A stretch of DNA of 64,000 nucleotides from Verrucomicrobiaceae bacterium (GTDB lineage: Bacteria; Verrucomicrobiota; Verrucomicrobiia; Verrucomicrobiales; Verrucomicrobiaceae): NCBI GenBank assembly GCA_016713035.1, contig JADJPW010000004.1, positions 62,001 to 126,000 of the forward strand, written 5' to 3'. The translations under genes were made by a program, and so were the position numbers. Positions 38,800-46,416 of the stretch are shown here, in pieces. Numbering within the stretch: position 1 is the stretch's first letter; each line of letters begins with the position of its first letter. The notes beneath the pieces are model-generated. The model made no database searches and was not told the origin of the DNA. It saw nothing but the letters and a program-made list of their open reading frames with translations.

Positions 38800-41103
38800 T
38801 CAGAAAGTCTCGTCCTTCTTCGGCGTCGTGTCCTTGGGTTTGTCTTGGAGCTTGGGGACGACCATGGCGGGCTTTTTGGGGGCCTCGGGAGCTTTGGCGA
38901 CAGCAGGGACGGGCGCGGGGGGCGGTGCTTTGGGCTTGGGCGGCGGTGGAGGCGGCAAGAGTAGCGTGTCGAGGGCTTTGCGCTGATCAGCGAGCTTGGA
39001 GTCATCCAGAAGGCGACCAATCATGCCAGCGGGGTCTTTGAGGCGAGAGGCGAGGTAATTGACGGCGATGGCGGTGGCGTAGGGCGTGCCGGGGCTGAGG
39101 GTGTATTCACTGCCGTTGACGCTCCAGTAGGAGATGTGCGCTTTATTGATGTCGATGGGCTGATTGTTGCGCCAGTCCCGCCAGACACGGCCGGGGATGG
39201 GCTCCAGCACGCGCCAGCGCTCACGCATGCTGCTGGAGAGGTATCTGCGCTTGAAGCGGGCTCCCCAACTGCCGTCTTCATCGGCGGCCAGGATGAGGAG
39301 ACGGGTGCGCATGTCTGCGATGTCGTTTTCACCCGCAGCATCAGTGGCGGGCATGCGTAGCGGACGTGAAAGCGTGAGCAGCAGGTCAAAGAGCTCGGGT
39401 TTGGCTGCGACGGCGGCATTGGGCTTTTGGTTTTGTCTGCGCCAGACGGCGGGAATGTGCTCAAAGAGGAGCTGGGAGCGGCCATGATTGCCTTTTTCAT
39501 AAGCCGGGAGGAAGCGGCCCATTTTTTCAATGCCGACGACGCGACCGATGCTGTCGAGGGCGGCGACACCCTGTGCGGCGCTGACAGCGGTAACGGGCGA
39601 GTCGAGCGGTGGGAAGCTGTCTTCGAGAACGGGGACAGAGAGGTATTTATCGAAGGCATCAAAGTCGTGCACGGGCTGGTGGATATTGCACTCGGTCCAG
39701 GCGGTGCGATCGCCGAGGAGAGTGACCAGGGCATTGGCAGCACGGGCGAGCACGGCCATGGCGTTTTCTGGCGGGACGGTCTTGGCATTGAGGGCGGACT
39801 GCACCTCGGCCTGCGGTTTAGCGACTTCGCCGATCTTGGTGATGGAGCTGTAGGACTTGGAAATTTCAGGACGGTGGGATTCTTTGGGCAGGCGGCCTGC
39901 GGCGGCGCATTCGGAGAGTGCCTGGAGAGCGGCCCAGGTGCTTTCGATGTCGGCGGCGCGTTGGTTGTAGAAAAACTCGGTAGCGCCACCGAACTGGACT
40001 TTCTCACTCAATTGATCGTCCCACACGAGTGGCCACTCAGTGGTGGCAAAGCGGAGCGCGTTGCGGGACCACGATTCGGCATACTCTTTGAGGCGGTTGC
40101 GCCCGCCTTCAGCGGCGGAAAGGAGAATTTGATTGGCTTTGGTGGGCCGCTCCTTGAGTTTTTCTTTGAGTTTTTCCACCTCGGCTTCGCCAGCGAGGTA
40201 GTCGCGAATAACGACGGCGATGATTTGCGGATGGATGCTCATGGGGCCCCAGAGGCCGCGTGCGGGGCCGTCGGTGATCTGGCCGTCGAGCAGGCGAGAG
40301 GCGAGCTTGAGCGTCCATTCTTCTGCGACGGCACCCGGAGTGCGCGAGAGGGCGATGGCGAGCTGCGCGAGATTCCATGTGTGGTCGGGTGCGCCGTAGG
40401 TGTCGAGGTAGTTGAGCAGGTTCTCGCTCATTTTATATACCACGAGATCGTTTTCAGGCAGGCCAGCGTTGCGCAAAGCGGTGAGGGCCATGGCGGAGTC
40501 ACCGATGAGATTGCACTGCCAGGAGGTGTCACCGACGTGTTCCCAGATGGGTTGTTTGTCGATCATCTCCTCGGGGCCATTCGGGTCCCATCGGATGATG
40601 GTTTCCTTATAGGTGCCGGTTTGGCGAGTGGGCACCTTGCGGACCTGGCGCAGTGGGGGCTCGCCGGGGGAGGGATTCGGCACCATGACGACGAGGTCGG
40701 TGTATTCATAAATGGGCCGATCCACTTCAATGCGGCGGTATTTGCGCGGCACTTCTTTATAACCAGTGATGCGTACACGCTGGATGGGCGGGATGATCCA
40801 GCCCTGTGGGTCCGCTGTGGCCAGTTCTTTGAGTTTTTTCACTCCTGCAGCCAATGCCACACTGGTAGCGTATTCGAGATCCGCAGTCGAAATGACTGGT
40901 GCAGGCACGAAGGGCTCTTCCTTCCGCGGCTTCGCAGATGTAGGTGGCGATGGAGTAGCTGGAGCTGGCGCCGCAGTCGGAGCGGGGACAACTGCTGGCA
41001 CCTGTGCAGATACGGTCCAGCAAGCCGCTATCAGCAGACTCATTGACTTAACCAATCCCTGCGTGAATGCGAATAGCCTTGTGTGCGTGTGAAGTGCTTT
41101 CAT
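38800..41103 (-). CDS. Secreted protein with toroid-like (squalene-cyclase-like) repeats and Pro-rich ends
   Basis: An intact 767-residue protein. The signal peptide lies within residues 1-34 (MSLLIAACWTVSAQ at its end; the second Met, residue 21, could be the start). A Pro/Ala linker (about 36-70) and an internal region with GWIIPPIQRVRITGYKEVPRK follow. The middle and C-terminal helices have toroid-type signatures (SWQCNLIGDSAMALTALR, LLDGQITDGPARGLWGP, LAADEDGSWGARF). The last 60 residues are Pro/Lys-rich (PPPPPPKPKAPPPAP). No catalytic motif is recognised. It is alone between acs and the HMA protein. It recalls the toroid protein at 6136 but lacks its TonB-like helix. Confidence 0.65.
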   Translation of the reverse strand: MKALHTHTRLFAFTQGLVKSMSLLIAACWTVSAQVPAVVPAPTAAPAPATPSPPTSAKPRKEEPFVPAPVISTADLEYATSVALAAGVKKLKELATADPQGWIIPPIQRVRITGYKEVPRKYRRIEVDRPIYEYTDLVVMVPNPSPGEPPLRQVRKVPTRQTGTYKETIIRWDPNGPEEMIDKQPIWEHVGDTSWQCNLIGDSAMALTALRNAGLPENDLVVYKMSENLLNYLDTYGAPDHTWNLAQLAIALSRTPGAVAEEWTLKLASRLLDGQITDGPARGLWGPMSIHPQIIAVVIRDYLAGEAEVEKLKEKLKERPTKANQILLSAAEGGRNRLKEYAESWSRNALRFATTEWPLVWDDQLSEKVQFGGATEFFYNQRAADIESTWAALQALSECAAAGRLPKESHRPEISKSYSSITKIGEVAKPQAEVQSALNAKTVPPENAMAVLARAANALVTLLGDRTAWTECNIHQPVHDFDAFDKYLSVPVLEDSFPPLDSPVTAVSAAQGVAALDSIGRVVGIEKMGRFLPAYEKGNHGRSQLLFEHIPAVWRRQNQKPNAAVAAKPELFDLLLTLSRPLRMPATDAAGENDIADMRTRLLILAADEDGSWGARFKRRYLSSSMRERWRVLEPIPGRVWRDWRNNQPIDINKAHISYWSVNGSEYTLSPGTPYATAIAVNYLASRLKDPAGMIGRLLDDSKLADQRKALDTLLLPPPPPPKPKAPPPAPVPAVAKAPEAPKKPAMVVPKLQDKPKDTTPKKDETF

Positions 41104-41262
41104 GAGAGAACCTCTTGAGGGATGTGAAGTGGCCCCGCCGGATGCGGAGAAGTGTCGTGGAAGCCCTAACGTGCGAAATCCAATATCTTATCTAGGCATG
41201 CGCGATGTTGAGCGCTATATCTGCTAAGATGTCAGCATGTCTGCACGTTTCCAAAACCGCCT

Positions 41263-41775
41263 ATGAAACACACCCTACTCTTCATCACCTCTGCACTTCT
41301 CACTCTCAGCGCCGCTGCTGAAACCACCGTCACCATGACGGGCGTTCACAATTGCTGCAAAAGCTGCACCAACGGCATCGTCAAAGCTGGCGCAGGCCTC
41401 AAAGACGTGACGATCACGGCGGAAGGCAAAACCGTCACCATCGTCGCCAAACAAAAATCTGCCGCAAAGAAGGCCGTCGAAGCCATCATCGAAGCTGGCT
41501 ACTACGGCAAAGTCGAAGGGGACGAATCCTCCAGTGCGAAATCTGCCGCTCCAGCCAAAGCAGAATCGAAAGTGGCCAAAGCCACCGTCACGGGTGTGCA
41601 TCTCTGCTGCCAAAAATGCGCCGATGCCGCGACGAAGGCCGTGAAAGCCGTCGCAGGTGTCAGCAAATACGACATCGCATCCAAAGCCACTTCCTTCACC
41701 GTCGAAGGTGACTTCTCCAAAGCCGATCTCACTGCCGCGCTCAACGACGCAGGCTTCGCTGGCAAGATCGAATAA
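41263..41775 (+). CDS. Periplasmic protein with two heavy-metal-associated domains
   Basis: An intact 170-residue protein. Signal peptide MKHTLLFITSALLTLSAAAE, then two HMA-like ferredoxin folds of about 65 residues. The metal motifs are GVHNCCKSCTNGI (residues about 28-40) and GVHLCCQKCADAA (about 110-122): CCxxC rather than the usual MxCxxC. An Ala/Lys/Ser linker separates the halves. HMA domains carry Cu(I) or similar soft metals; the extra Cys may change metal choice, which is inference. The gene is single, ends at a terminator and has no metal ATPase beside it. Confidence 0.82.
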   Translation: MKHTLLFITSALLTLSAAAETTVTMTGVHNCCKSCTNGIVKAGAGLKDVTITAEGKTVTIVAKQKSAAKKAVEAIIEAGYYGKVEGDESSSAKSAAPAKAESKVAKATVTGVHLCCQKCADAATKAVKAVAGVSKYDIASKATSFTVEGDFSKADLTAALNDAGFAGKIE

Positions 41776-41800
41776 ATTACCGCAACCAACAACAATGCGG

Positions 41801-41840
41801 AGCCGGGGCAGGTGCGAGAGCGCGGCCCCGGCTTTCTTTT
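41801..41840 (+). terminator. Rho-independent terminator after the HMA gene
   Basis: An 8-bp GC-rich stem: agccgggg (41801-41808) with ccccggct (41826-41833), followed by ttctttt. It begins 26 bases after the stop of the HMA gene. Confidence 0.85.
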
Positions 41841-41897
41841 ATCCGCGAAGAGTCGTGCAGAGCACTCCCACCTCTCACTTCAGGGATGCCACAGCGC

Positions 41898-42704
41898 TTA
41901 CTTCGTCGGAATGGTGCTGCTGTCCTTGGGCGGGTTCCGCCCGATGAAGGGATGCTGCTCCAAATCAAAGACTTGGCCGCTGATCGGCCCGCATTCATCC
42001 GCCAGCAGCCACGCCGCACACGCAGCGATCTCCTCCGGCCACAGGATGCGTCCAGCGGGTGCATACACTTTCGGCAGATCCGCATACCAGTCCTCTTTCA
42101 GGCCGTGCTCACGCTTACGCCGCGCCTCATTCTCCGTCAGCACCCAGCCAGGATTGATTTGATTCACCCGCACACCATCCTCACGCATCAGAGTATCGCC
42201 CAGATTCCGCGTCAGCGTCATGAGCGCCCCTTTGGAAACGCTGTAAGGCATCAAATTCGGCTCGCCGCTCCAGGCGTTCACGCTGCCGATATTGATCACA
42301 CTACCACGCATCTGCCGCAGATGCGGTAGTGCGGCCTGAGTGATCAGATAGGGCACCACGCAGTTGATCTCCAGCATGCGGCGGAACCATGCGGCATCCG
42401 TGTCATGAATATTCCCCAGCCCCACCTGCGCCGCGTTATTCACCACGGCATCGAGCTGCCCAAAAGCCGCTACGATATGCTGCACCAAATTTTTCGGCGC
42501 ATCAGCCTCGGCCAGGTCCTGGATAAAGAGCGTGGCATTCTCCGCCCCCAGCTCCGCCACCGTCTGCTCGCCCAGATCACGCTCCAGTCCATGAATGAGC
42601 ACCCGCGCCCCCTCCGCGACACATCGCTTCGCGATGGCTTTTCCGATGCCAGTGCAACTTCCTGTGACGAGAATAACTTTGTTTTTGAGGCGCATGCTGC
42701 CCAT
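41898..42704 (-). CDS. Short-chain dehydrogenase/reductase (SDR)
   Basis: NAD(P)-dependent oxidoreductase, 268 residues, intact. Classical SDR motifs: the cofactor turn VTGSCTGIGKAIA (residues about 13-25), NNAAQVG, the catalytic Ser in INIGSVNAW and YSVSK with Tyr and Lys, then NQINPGWVLT. The C-terminus SGQVFDLEQHPFIG is typical. Either ATG (42704 or 42695) could be the start. It is the last gene of a minus-strand run with an MBL hydrolase, a DUF1080-like protein and a Zn-dehydrogenase, so a role in sugar or polyol oxidation is plausible but inferred. Confidence 0.92.
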   Translation of the reverse strand: MGSMRLKNKVILVTGSCTGIGKAIAKRCVAEGARVLIHGLERDLGEQTVAELGAENATLFIQDLAEADAPKNLVQHIVAAFGQLDAVVNNAAQVGLGNIHDTDAAWFRRMLEINCVVPYLITQAALPHLRQMRGSVINIGSVNAWSGEPNLMPYSVSKGALMTLTRNLGDTLMREDGVRVNQINPGWVLTENEARRKREHGLKEDWYADLPKVYAPAGRILWPEEIAACAAWLLADECGPISGQVFDLEQHPFIGRNPPKDSSTIPTK

Positions 42705-42710
42705 CTCTAA

Positions 42711-43397
42711 TCAGAGCGGGCGCATTGTCATCACCAGCCTTCTCAAATACTCCAACTGCCTCTGCGGCGGCGCCTCATCCGCATGGCTCGGCAGAACGCC
42801 TTCCAGCGGCAACTCCAACGCACGACAAATGCTGCGATGGGCTTCTGCGCTGTCTTGATTGAGGTAAAAAGGCGCGATTTGCGGCCCAAAGCCAAACGTG
42901 GCGAACAAATCGCCGCTGAAGAGCAAACGATGCTTTTCCGAGTAAAAGCCGCAATGGCCATGCGTGTGCCCAGGGAGCGAAATGACACGCAAACCGCCCC
43001 AAACCGCGATTTCGTCGCCATCGCGCAAAAGACGCTGCGGACGAAAAGCGGGCATCAAAAGCACTTGGCGACCGATTTTCTCCAAAACGCCAGCCACGCG
43101 GCCCCAACCGGCATAAACGGCTCGGTTTTCGAAGTGTTCGAGATCTGCGGCGGGTCCAGCGATCCAAGCGCCATGCTCTTTGGCAAGCGCGGGAGCATTG
43201 AGCGTGTGATCGAGGTGCCCATGCGTGAGCAAGATGCCGCGAATCGGCAGATGTGACCACCCGCGCTCTTCCAGCGCCGCCTTCAAAGCCGCGCAGCCAC
43301 CGATGAAGCCAGTGTCGATGAGATACAGCCCATCATCGTCCCGCAAGACGAAAAACTGCACGATCCACGTGCTGACGATGAGCAGGTCAGGCAGCAT
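42711..43397 (-). CDS. Metallo-beta-lactamase-fold hydrolase
   Basis: Intact, 228 residues. It has the MBL zinc motifs: ILLTHGHLDHTLNAPALA (HxHxDH), SLPGHTHGHCGFYSE (third His), LLFSGDLFATFG (Asp) and GVLPSHADEAP (last His). These indicate a di-zinc hydrolase of the glyoxalase II-like group acting on esters, thioesters or lactones. The start at 43397 is the ATG after which MLPDLLIVSTWIVQFFVLRDD gives the usual first strands. The stop lies 6 bases before the SDR start, so the two are co-transcribed. Confidence 0.9.
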   Translation of the reverse strand: MLPDLLIVSTWIVQFFVLRDDDGLYLIDTGFIGGCAALKAALEERGWSHLPIRGILLTHGHLDHTLNAPALAKEHGAWIAGPAADLEHFENRAVYAGWGRVAGVLEKIGRQVLLMPAFRPQRLLRDGDEIAVWGGLRVISLPGHTHGHCGFYSEKHRLLFSGDLFATFGFGPQIAPFYLNQDSAEAHRSICRALELPLEGVLPSHADEAPPQRQLEYLRRLVMTMRPL

Positions 43398-43401
43398 GAT
43401 G

Positions 43402-44079
43402 TCACTTCGCCACACCGCTGATGCTGAAGTCGTCGTATTCGACGTCCACGGCATTCGTCGTGAGGCTGACGAGCGATTTCGTATCATGAGCGATGCCTGC
43501 GGAGGCGAAGCTGCCGACTTCTTTGCCGTCGATGCTGACGCTGATCGTGTCGCCGCTGGTGGTGACGACGAGGGTGTGCCACTCGCTGAGGCTGATCTTC
43601 GCAGGCACACGCGTCTGCTTCGTGGCGAGCATCTTCTTTTCGTCGTCCGTGAGTTGATTGGCCTTTTTGCGGTCGTAGAGGCCGCCTTCGAGGTTGAAGC
43701 CTCCCGTCTTTGCATCCGACAGATTCACCCCGGTCGGTGAAATGGATGCCTGGCAGATGTGGCCGGCGTGGGAGCCTTTGTAGTTCTTGTCGTCGAACCA
43801 CACGTTGAAGCTCTTCGCCTTGTCGCTGACGAAGCGGAACTTCACCTTCACCTGGAGGTCCTTTTCTCCGGTGAACTTGATGTTATCGACCGCGCTGTGG
43901 TCGGAGGTCGGTGCCGTGATGCCGACGAGCACGCCGTCTTTGACGACGCTGGAGCTTTTGTAGTGTCCCCAGGCCTTGCCGAAGCCCTCGGCACTGAAGT
44001 CGTCGGAGAAAATGACGCGTGGGTAATCGGCGGCGAAGGCGGTAGTGGCGAGCAGTGTAAAGGCGAGCAGTGATTTCAT
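43402..44079 (-). CDS. Secreted DUF1080-like (3-keto-disaccharide hydrolase-type) protein
   Basis: Intact, 225 residues, with signal peptide MKSLLAFTLLATTAFAADY. A concanavalin/laminin-type beta-sandwich follows: VIFSDDFSAEGFGKAWGHYK, VKFRFVSDKAKSFNVWFDD, ISLSEWHTLVVTTSGDTIS and VDVEYDDFSIS. This matches the DUF1080 family, some members of which cleave 3-keto-disaccharides. The specific catalytic residues were not identified here. It sits 4 bases from the MBL hydrolase and just after the Zn-dehydrogenase, fitting an exported sugar-cutting step followed by intracellular oxidation, which is inference. Confidence 0.75.
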   Translation of the reverse strand: MKSLLAFTLLATTAFAADYPRVIFSDDFSAEGFGKAWGHYKSSSVVKDGVLVGITAPTSDHSAVDNIKFTGEKDLQVKVKFRFVSDKAKSFNVWFDDKNYKGSHAGHICQASISPTGVNLSDAKTGGFNLEGGLYDRKKANQLTDDEKKMLATKQTRVPAKISLSEWHTLVVTTSGDTISVSIDGKEVGSFASAGIAHDTKSLVSLTTNAVDVEYDDFSISGVAK

Positions 44080-44122
44080 GGGACGATGTGAACGCCCCGG
44101 AAGGCACAAACCTTCACCGAAC

Positions 44123-45151
44123 TCACACGGGCCGCAGCACGCTCTTCACGACTTCGCCTTTGTGCATCTTTTCGAAGGCTTCGTGCCATTCGGTGACGGG
44201 CCAGACGCCGCCGATGATGGGTTTCACATCAAACTGACCGCTGCTCATGAGGGCGATGACGCGCTCCCAGATCGGCCAGTTGTGGCTGAAGCTGCCTTGC
44301 AGCGTGATATTTTTCTGCACGAGCGGGTCCATGTTGAAGCCGAGTGGTTGCGGTCCCCAGCCGACTTTGGAAATCCATCCGGCAGGACGGACGATGTCGA
44401 GGGCGATCTTCAGCGTGACACTCGCTCCAGCGGCATCGATGACGCCGTCGCAGCCGAGGCCGTCACGTTCCATGGCCCAGGGCTTGGCGTCGCCGATGAT
44501 GACTTCGCAGCCATAGTGCTTGCGGGCTAGTTCGAGGCGATGCGCATCCTGCTGGAGGCCGACGATGGCGACTTGAGCGCCACATTGTTTGGCCATCGCC
44601 GCGCAAAGGATGCCGATGGTTCCCGGCCCGAGCACGACTACGCGGTCACCGGGCTCGATGCGGGCGTTTTTGACGACGGCGTTGTAGGCGACGCAGCAGG
44701 GCTCCGTGAGGCAGGCCTGCTCAAACGGCACATGATCCGGCACATGGTGCAGGATGCGGCTGGGCACGCGCACATACTTCGTCATCGCGCCGTTCACGCC
44801 GTAGCCGAAGCCTTTGCGCGTGCTGTCGAGGTTGTAGAGGCCGCGACGCGTCATCGGGTTATCCTTGGAAATGATCGCGGCGGTCTCGGAGACGACGCGG
44901 TCGCCTTCTTTCCAGCCTTCCACATCCTTGCCGACCTCAATGATGTGTCCGCCGAACTCATGGCCGAGCACGACAGGATAATTCACCGGCCAGGAGTGAT
45001 CGGAGGTCCACTGATGCAGATCGGAGCCGCAAACGCCCACATTGGCGACTTCGAGAAGCACGTCCTCGGCACCGATGGTTGGCTTTTCGATCTCACGGAT
45101 TTCGACGGAGCCTTTTTCAGGCGCGAAGTTGACGACGGCGGCAGATTTCAT
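44123..45151 (-). CDS. Zinc-dependent medium-chain alcohol/polyol dehydrogenase
   Basis: Intact, 342 residues, MDR family. Catalytic-zinc ligands: NVGVCGSDLHQW (Cys) and VVLGHEFGGHIIEVG (His, Glu). NAD-binding: VVVLGPGTIGILCAAMA (GxGxxG). The structural-zinc loop Cys cluster is reduced, as in sorbitol/L-threonine/gulonate-type members. The start at 45151 (MKSAAVVNFAPEKGSVEIRE) is standard. Oxidises a secondary alcohol on a sugar acid or polyol; the exact substrate is not determined. It follows the YoeB toxin gene by 10 bases and leads into the DUF1080-like gene. Confidence 0.9.
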   Translation of the reverse strand: MKSAAVVNFAPEKGSVEIREIEKPTIGAEDVLLEVANVGVCGSDLHQWTSDHSWPVNYPVVLGHEFGGHIIEVGKDVEGWKEGDRVVSETAAIISKDNPMTRRGLYNLDSTRKGFGYGVNGAMTKYVRVPSRILHHVPDHVPFEQACLTEPCCVAYNAVVKNARIEPGDRVVVLGPGTIGILCAAMAKQCGAQVAIVGLQQDAHRLELARKHYGCEVIIGDAKPWAMERDGLGCDGVIDAAGASVTLKIALDIVRPAGWISKVGWGPQPLGFNMDPLVQKNITLQGSFSHNWPIWERVIALMSSGQFDVKPIIGGVWPVTEWHEAFEKMHKGEVVKSVLRPV

Positions 45152-45161
45152 GGTGGGAAGA

Positions 45162-45422
45162 TTATTCGTAGTGAGAGTGGCATGAGGCGATGACGATGGA
45201 TTCATCGGTCACTCGATAAACCAAGCGATGTTCGTCATTGATGCGGCGGCTCCACCAACCTTTTAGTTCGTGGCGCAGGGGTTCAGGCTTGCCGATGCCG
45301 GTGAAGGGGTTGCGGGCGGATTCATTCACGAGCCGAACGAGCCGCTCAAAGAGTTTCGGCTCATGCAGAGCCATCTCTGTGAAGTCTTGCCAAGCATCGG
45401 CATGAAAGCTGACGGTTCTCAT
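45162..45422 (-). CDS. yoeB: YoeB/Txe-family mRNA interferase toxin
   Basis: A compact RelE-superfamily toxin of 86 residues, intact, that cleaves mRNA in the ribosome. The family hallmarks are RRINDEHRLVYRV (Glu and Arg of the active site) and the C-terminal CHSHYE with the conserved His and Tyr. LNESARNPFTG-like and GKPEPLRHELKGWWSR segments fit YoeB closely. Its ATG overlaps the antitoxin stop (45419-45422), giving coupled translation. The pair is inserted between the HUMPS and dehydrogenase genes. Confidence 0.93.
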   Translation of the reverse strand: MRTVSFHADAWQDFTEMALHEPKLFERLVRLVNESARNPFTGIGKPEPLRHELKGWWSRRINDEHRLVYRVTDESIVIASCHSHYE

Positions 45423-45643
45423 CGAAACTGTGCCTGATCAGGTGTGACGATGTTTTTTCCGGCATCAATGTCTGCCACAGCACGGAGAAGGCGCTCGCGA
45501 TTCGCTGGATGACGGAGCAGATAGGCCGTTTCATCCGTCTCAGTGACGGATATTTCGATGGGGCGGCTTTTAAAAACAGTTTTCAGACTGGCTATGAAGC
45601 TCTCGTCTAACTCGTCGGCGGTGGTGTGGTAAACGGTCGTCAT
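45419..45643 (-). CDS. Antitoxin of the YoeB module
   Basis: 74 residues from the ATG at 45643. It has an N-terminal segment with alternating strands (IEISVTETDETAYLLRH) and a helical end (NRERLLRAVADIDAGKN), like YefM/RelB-type antitoxins that bind DNA and wrap the toxin with their tails. It overlaps the toxin start by four bases, the classic order antitoxin first. The family name is from the partner and layout; the sequence itself matches antitoxin domains loosely. A longer start at 45658 (MTLFP) is possible. Confidence 0.8.
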   Translation of the reverse strand: MTTVYHTTADELDESFIASLKTVFKSRPIEISVTETDETAYLLRHPANRERLLRAVADIDAGKNIVTPDQAQFR

Positions 45644-45691
45644 GGGAAAGAGTGTCATAGGTTCAAAGGTCTGCCAAACACGAAGTTCGGC

Positions 45692-46390
45692 TCAAAAAGC
45701 CGCCACATCCTGAGCATGAACCGCCTCGCAGATCATGCGCAGCGAGGCTTCGAGGTTGCCATCGGCGGTTTTGAAAGCATCGGCATCAATCGTGAGCGGG
45801 GCACCGAGCACGACGAGAGGTGCGCCATACTTCGGGCACTGGATGGCTTGTTCGAGACTGAGGCCGCCGACGGCTTGCACGGGCACTTTCACGGCCTGGA
45901 CGACTTCGCGGAGCTTGTCGAGCGGGCTGGGCATGCGGTGGCCGGCGGCGGCGATGCCGCGACGCTCGTCGTAGCCGATGTGATGGATGATGTAGTCGCA
46001 GCCGAGGTCTTCGAGCCATTTGGCACCGGCGACCATGTCTTCGCAGATCATGTTATCGCCCATCACCTTGCAGCCGAAGTCCTTCCCTGCCTTCACGACG
46101 CATTTCACGGTCTCCGCATGCGCTCGGGCCATGACGACGACATGCGTGGCACCGGCTTTGGCCATCATTTCGGCCTCCAGATAGCCGCCATCCATGGTTT
46201 TGAGGTCGGCGACGATGGGGGTGGTCGGAAAAGCCTTCCGCAGGGCGCGGACACCATGCAGACCTTCGGCCAAAATGAGCGGCGTTCCGGCTTCCAGCCA
46301 GTCCACACCAGCTCGCATGGCTAGCGCAGCGGTTTCGAGGGCTTCGTCGATGTTGGTGAGGTCGAGGCTGATCTGAACGATGGGTTTCAT
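45692..46390 (-). CDS. HUMPS-family (hexulose-6-phosphate synthase/keto-gulonate decarboxylase-like) TIM-barrel enzyme
   Basis: Intact, 232 residues. Orotidine-5'-phosphate decarboxylase-like barrel with the motif IVADLKTMDGGYLEAEM (Asp-x-Lys-x-x-Asp, residues about 59-75), plus VDWLEAGTPLILAEG and VVQAVKVPVQAVGGLSLEQA with the Gly phosphate-binding loop. The family either adds formaldehyde to ribulose-5-phosphate or decarboxylates keto-gulonate phosphate. The KTMD form leans toward the hexulose-6-phosphate synthase type, but no isomerase gene follows, so the reaction is not settled. The cytochrome-toroid gene lies upstream. Confidence 0.85.
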   Translation of the reverse strand: MKPIVQISLDLTNIDEALETAALAMRAGVDWLEAGTPLILAEGLHGVRALRKAFPTTPIVADLKTMDGGYLEAEMMAKAGATHVVVMARAHAETVKCVVKAGKDFGCKVMGDNMICEDMVAGAKWLEDLGCDYIIHHIGYDERRGIAAAGHRMPSPLDKLREVVQAVKVPVQAVGGLSLEQAIQCPKYGAPLVVLGAPLTIDADAFKTADGNLEASLRMICEAVHAQDVAAF

Positions 46391-46416
46391 GGAGGAAGCG
46401 TGTCTGTAATGGAAGT

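Noticed and set aside
38600..38800. Gene in the gap between acs and the toroid-like protein
   Set aside because: Short frames on both strands lack a start with family similarity; the gap is explained by the inverted repeat and flanking sequence.
39427..41046. Long plus-strand frame opposite the toroid-like gene
   Set aside because: The minus-strand gene has a signal peptide, Pro-rich ends and toroid motifs; the opposite frame shows none of these.
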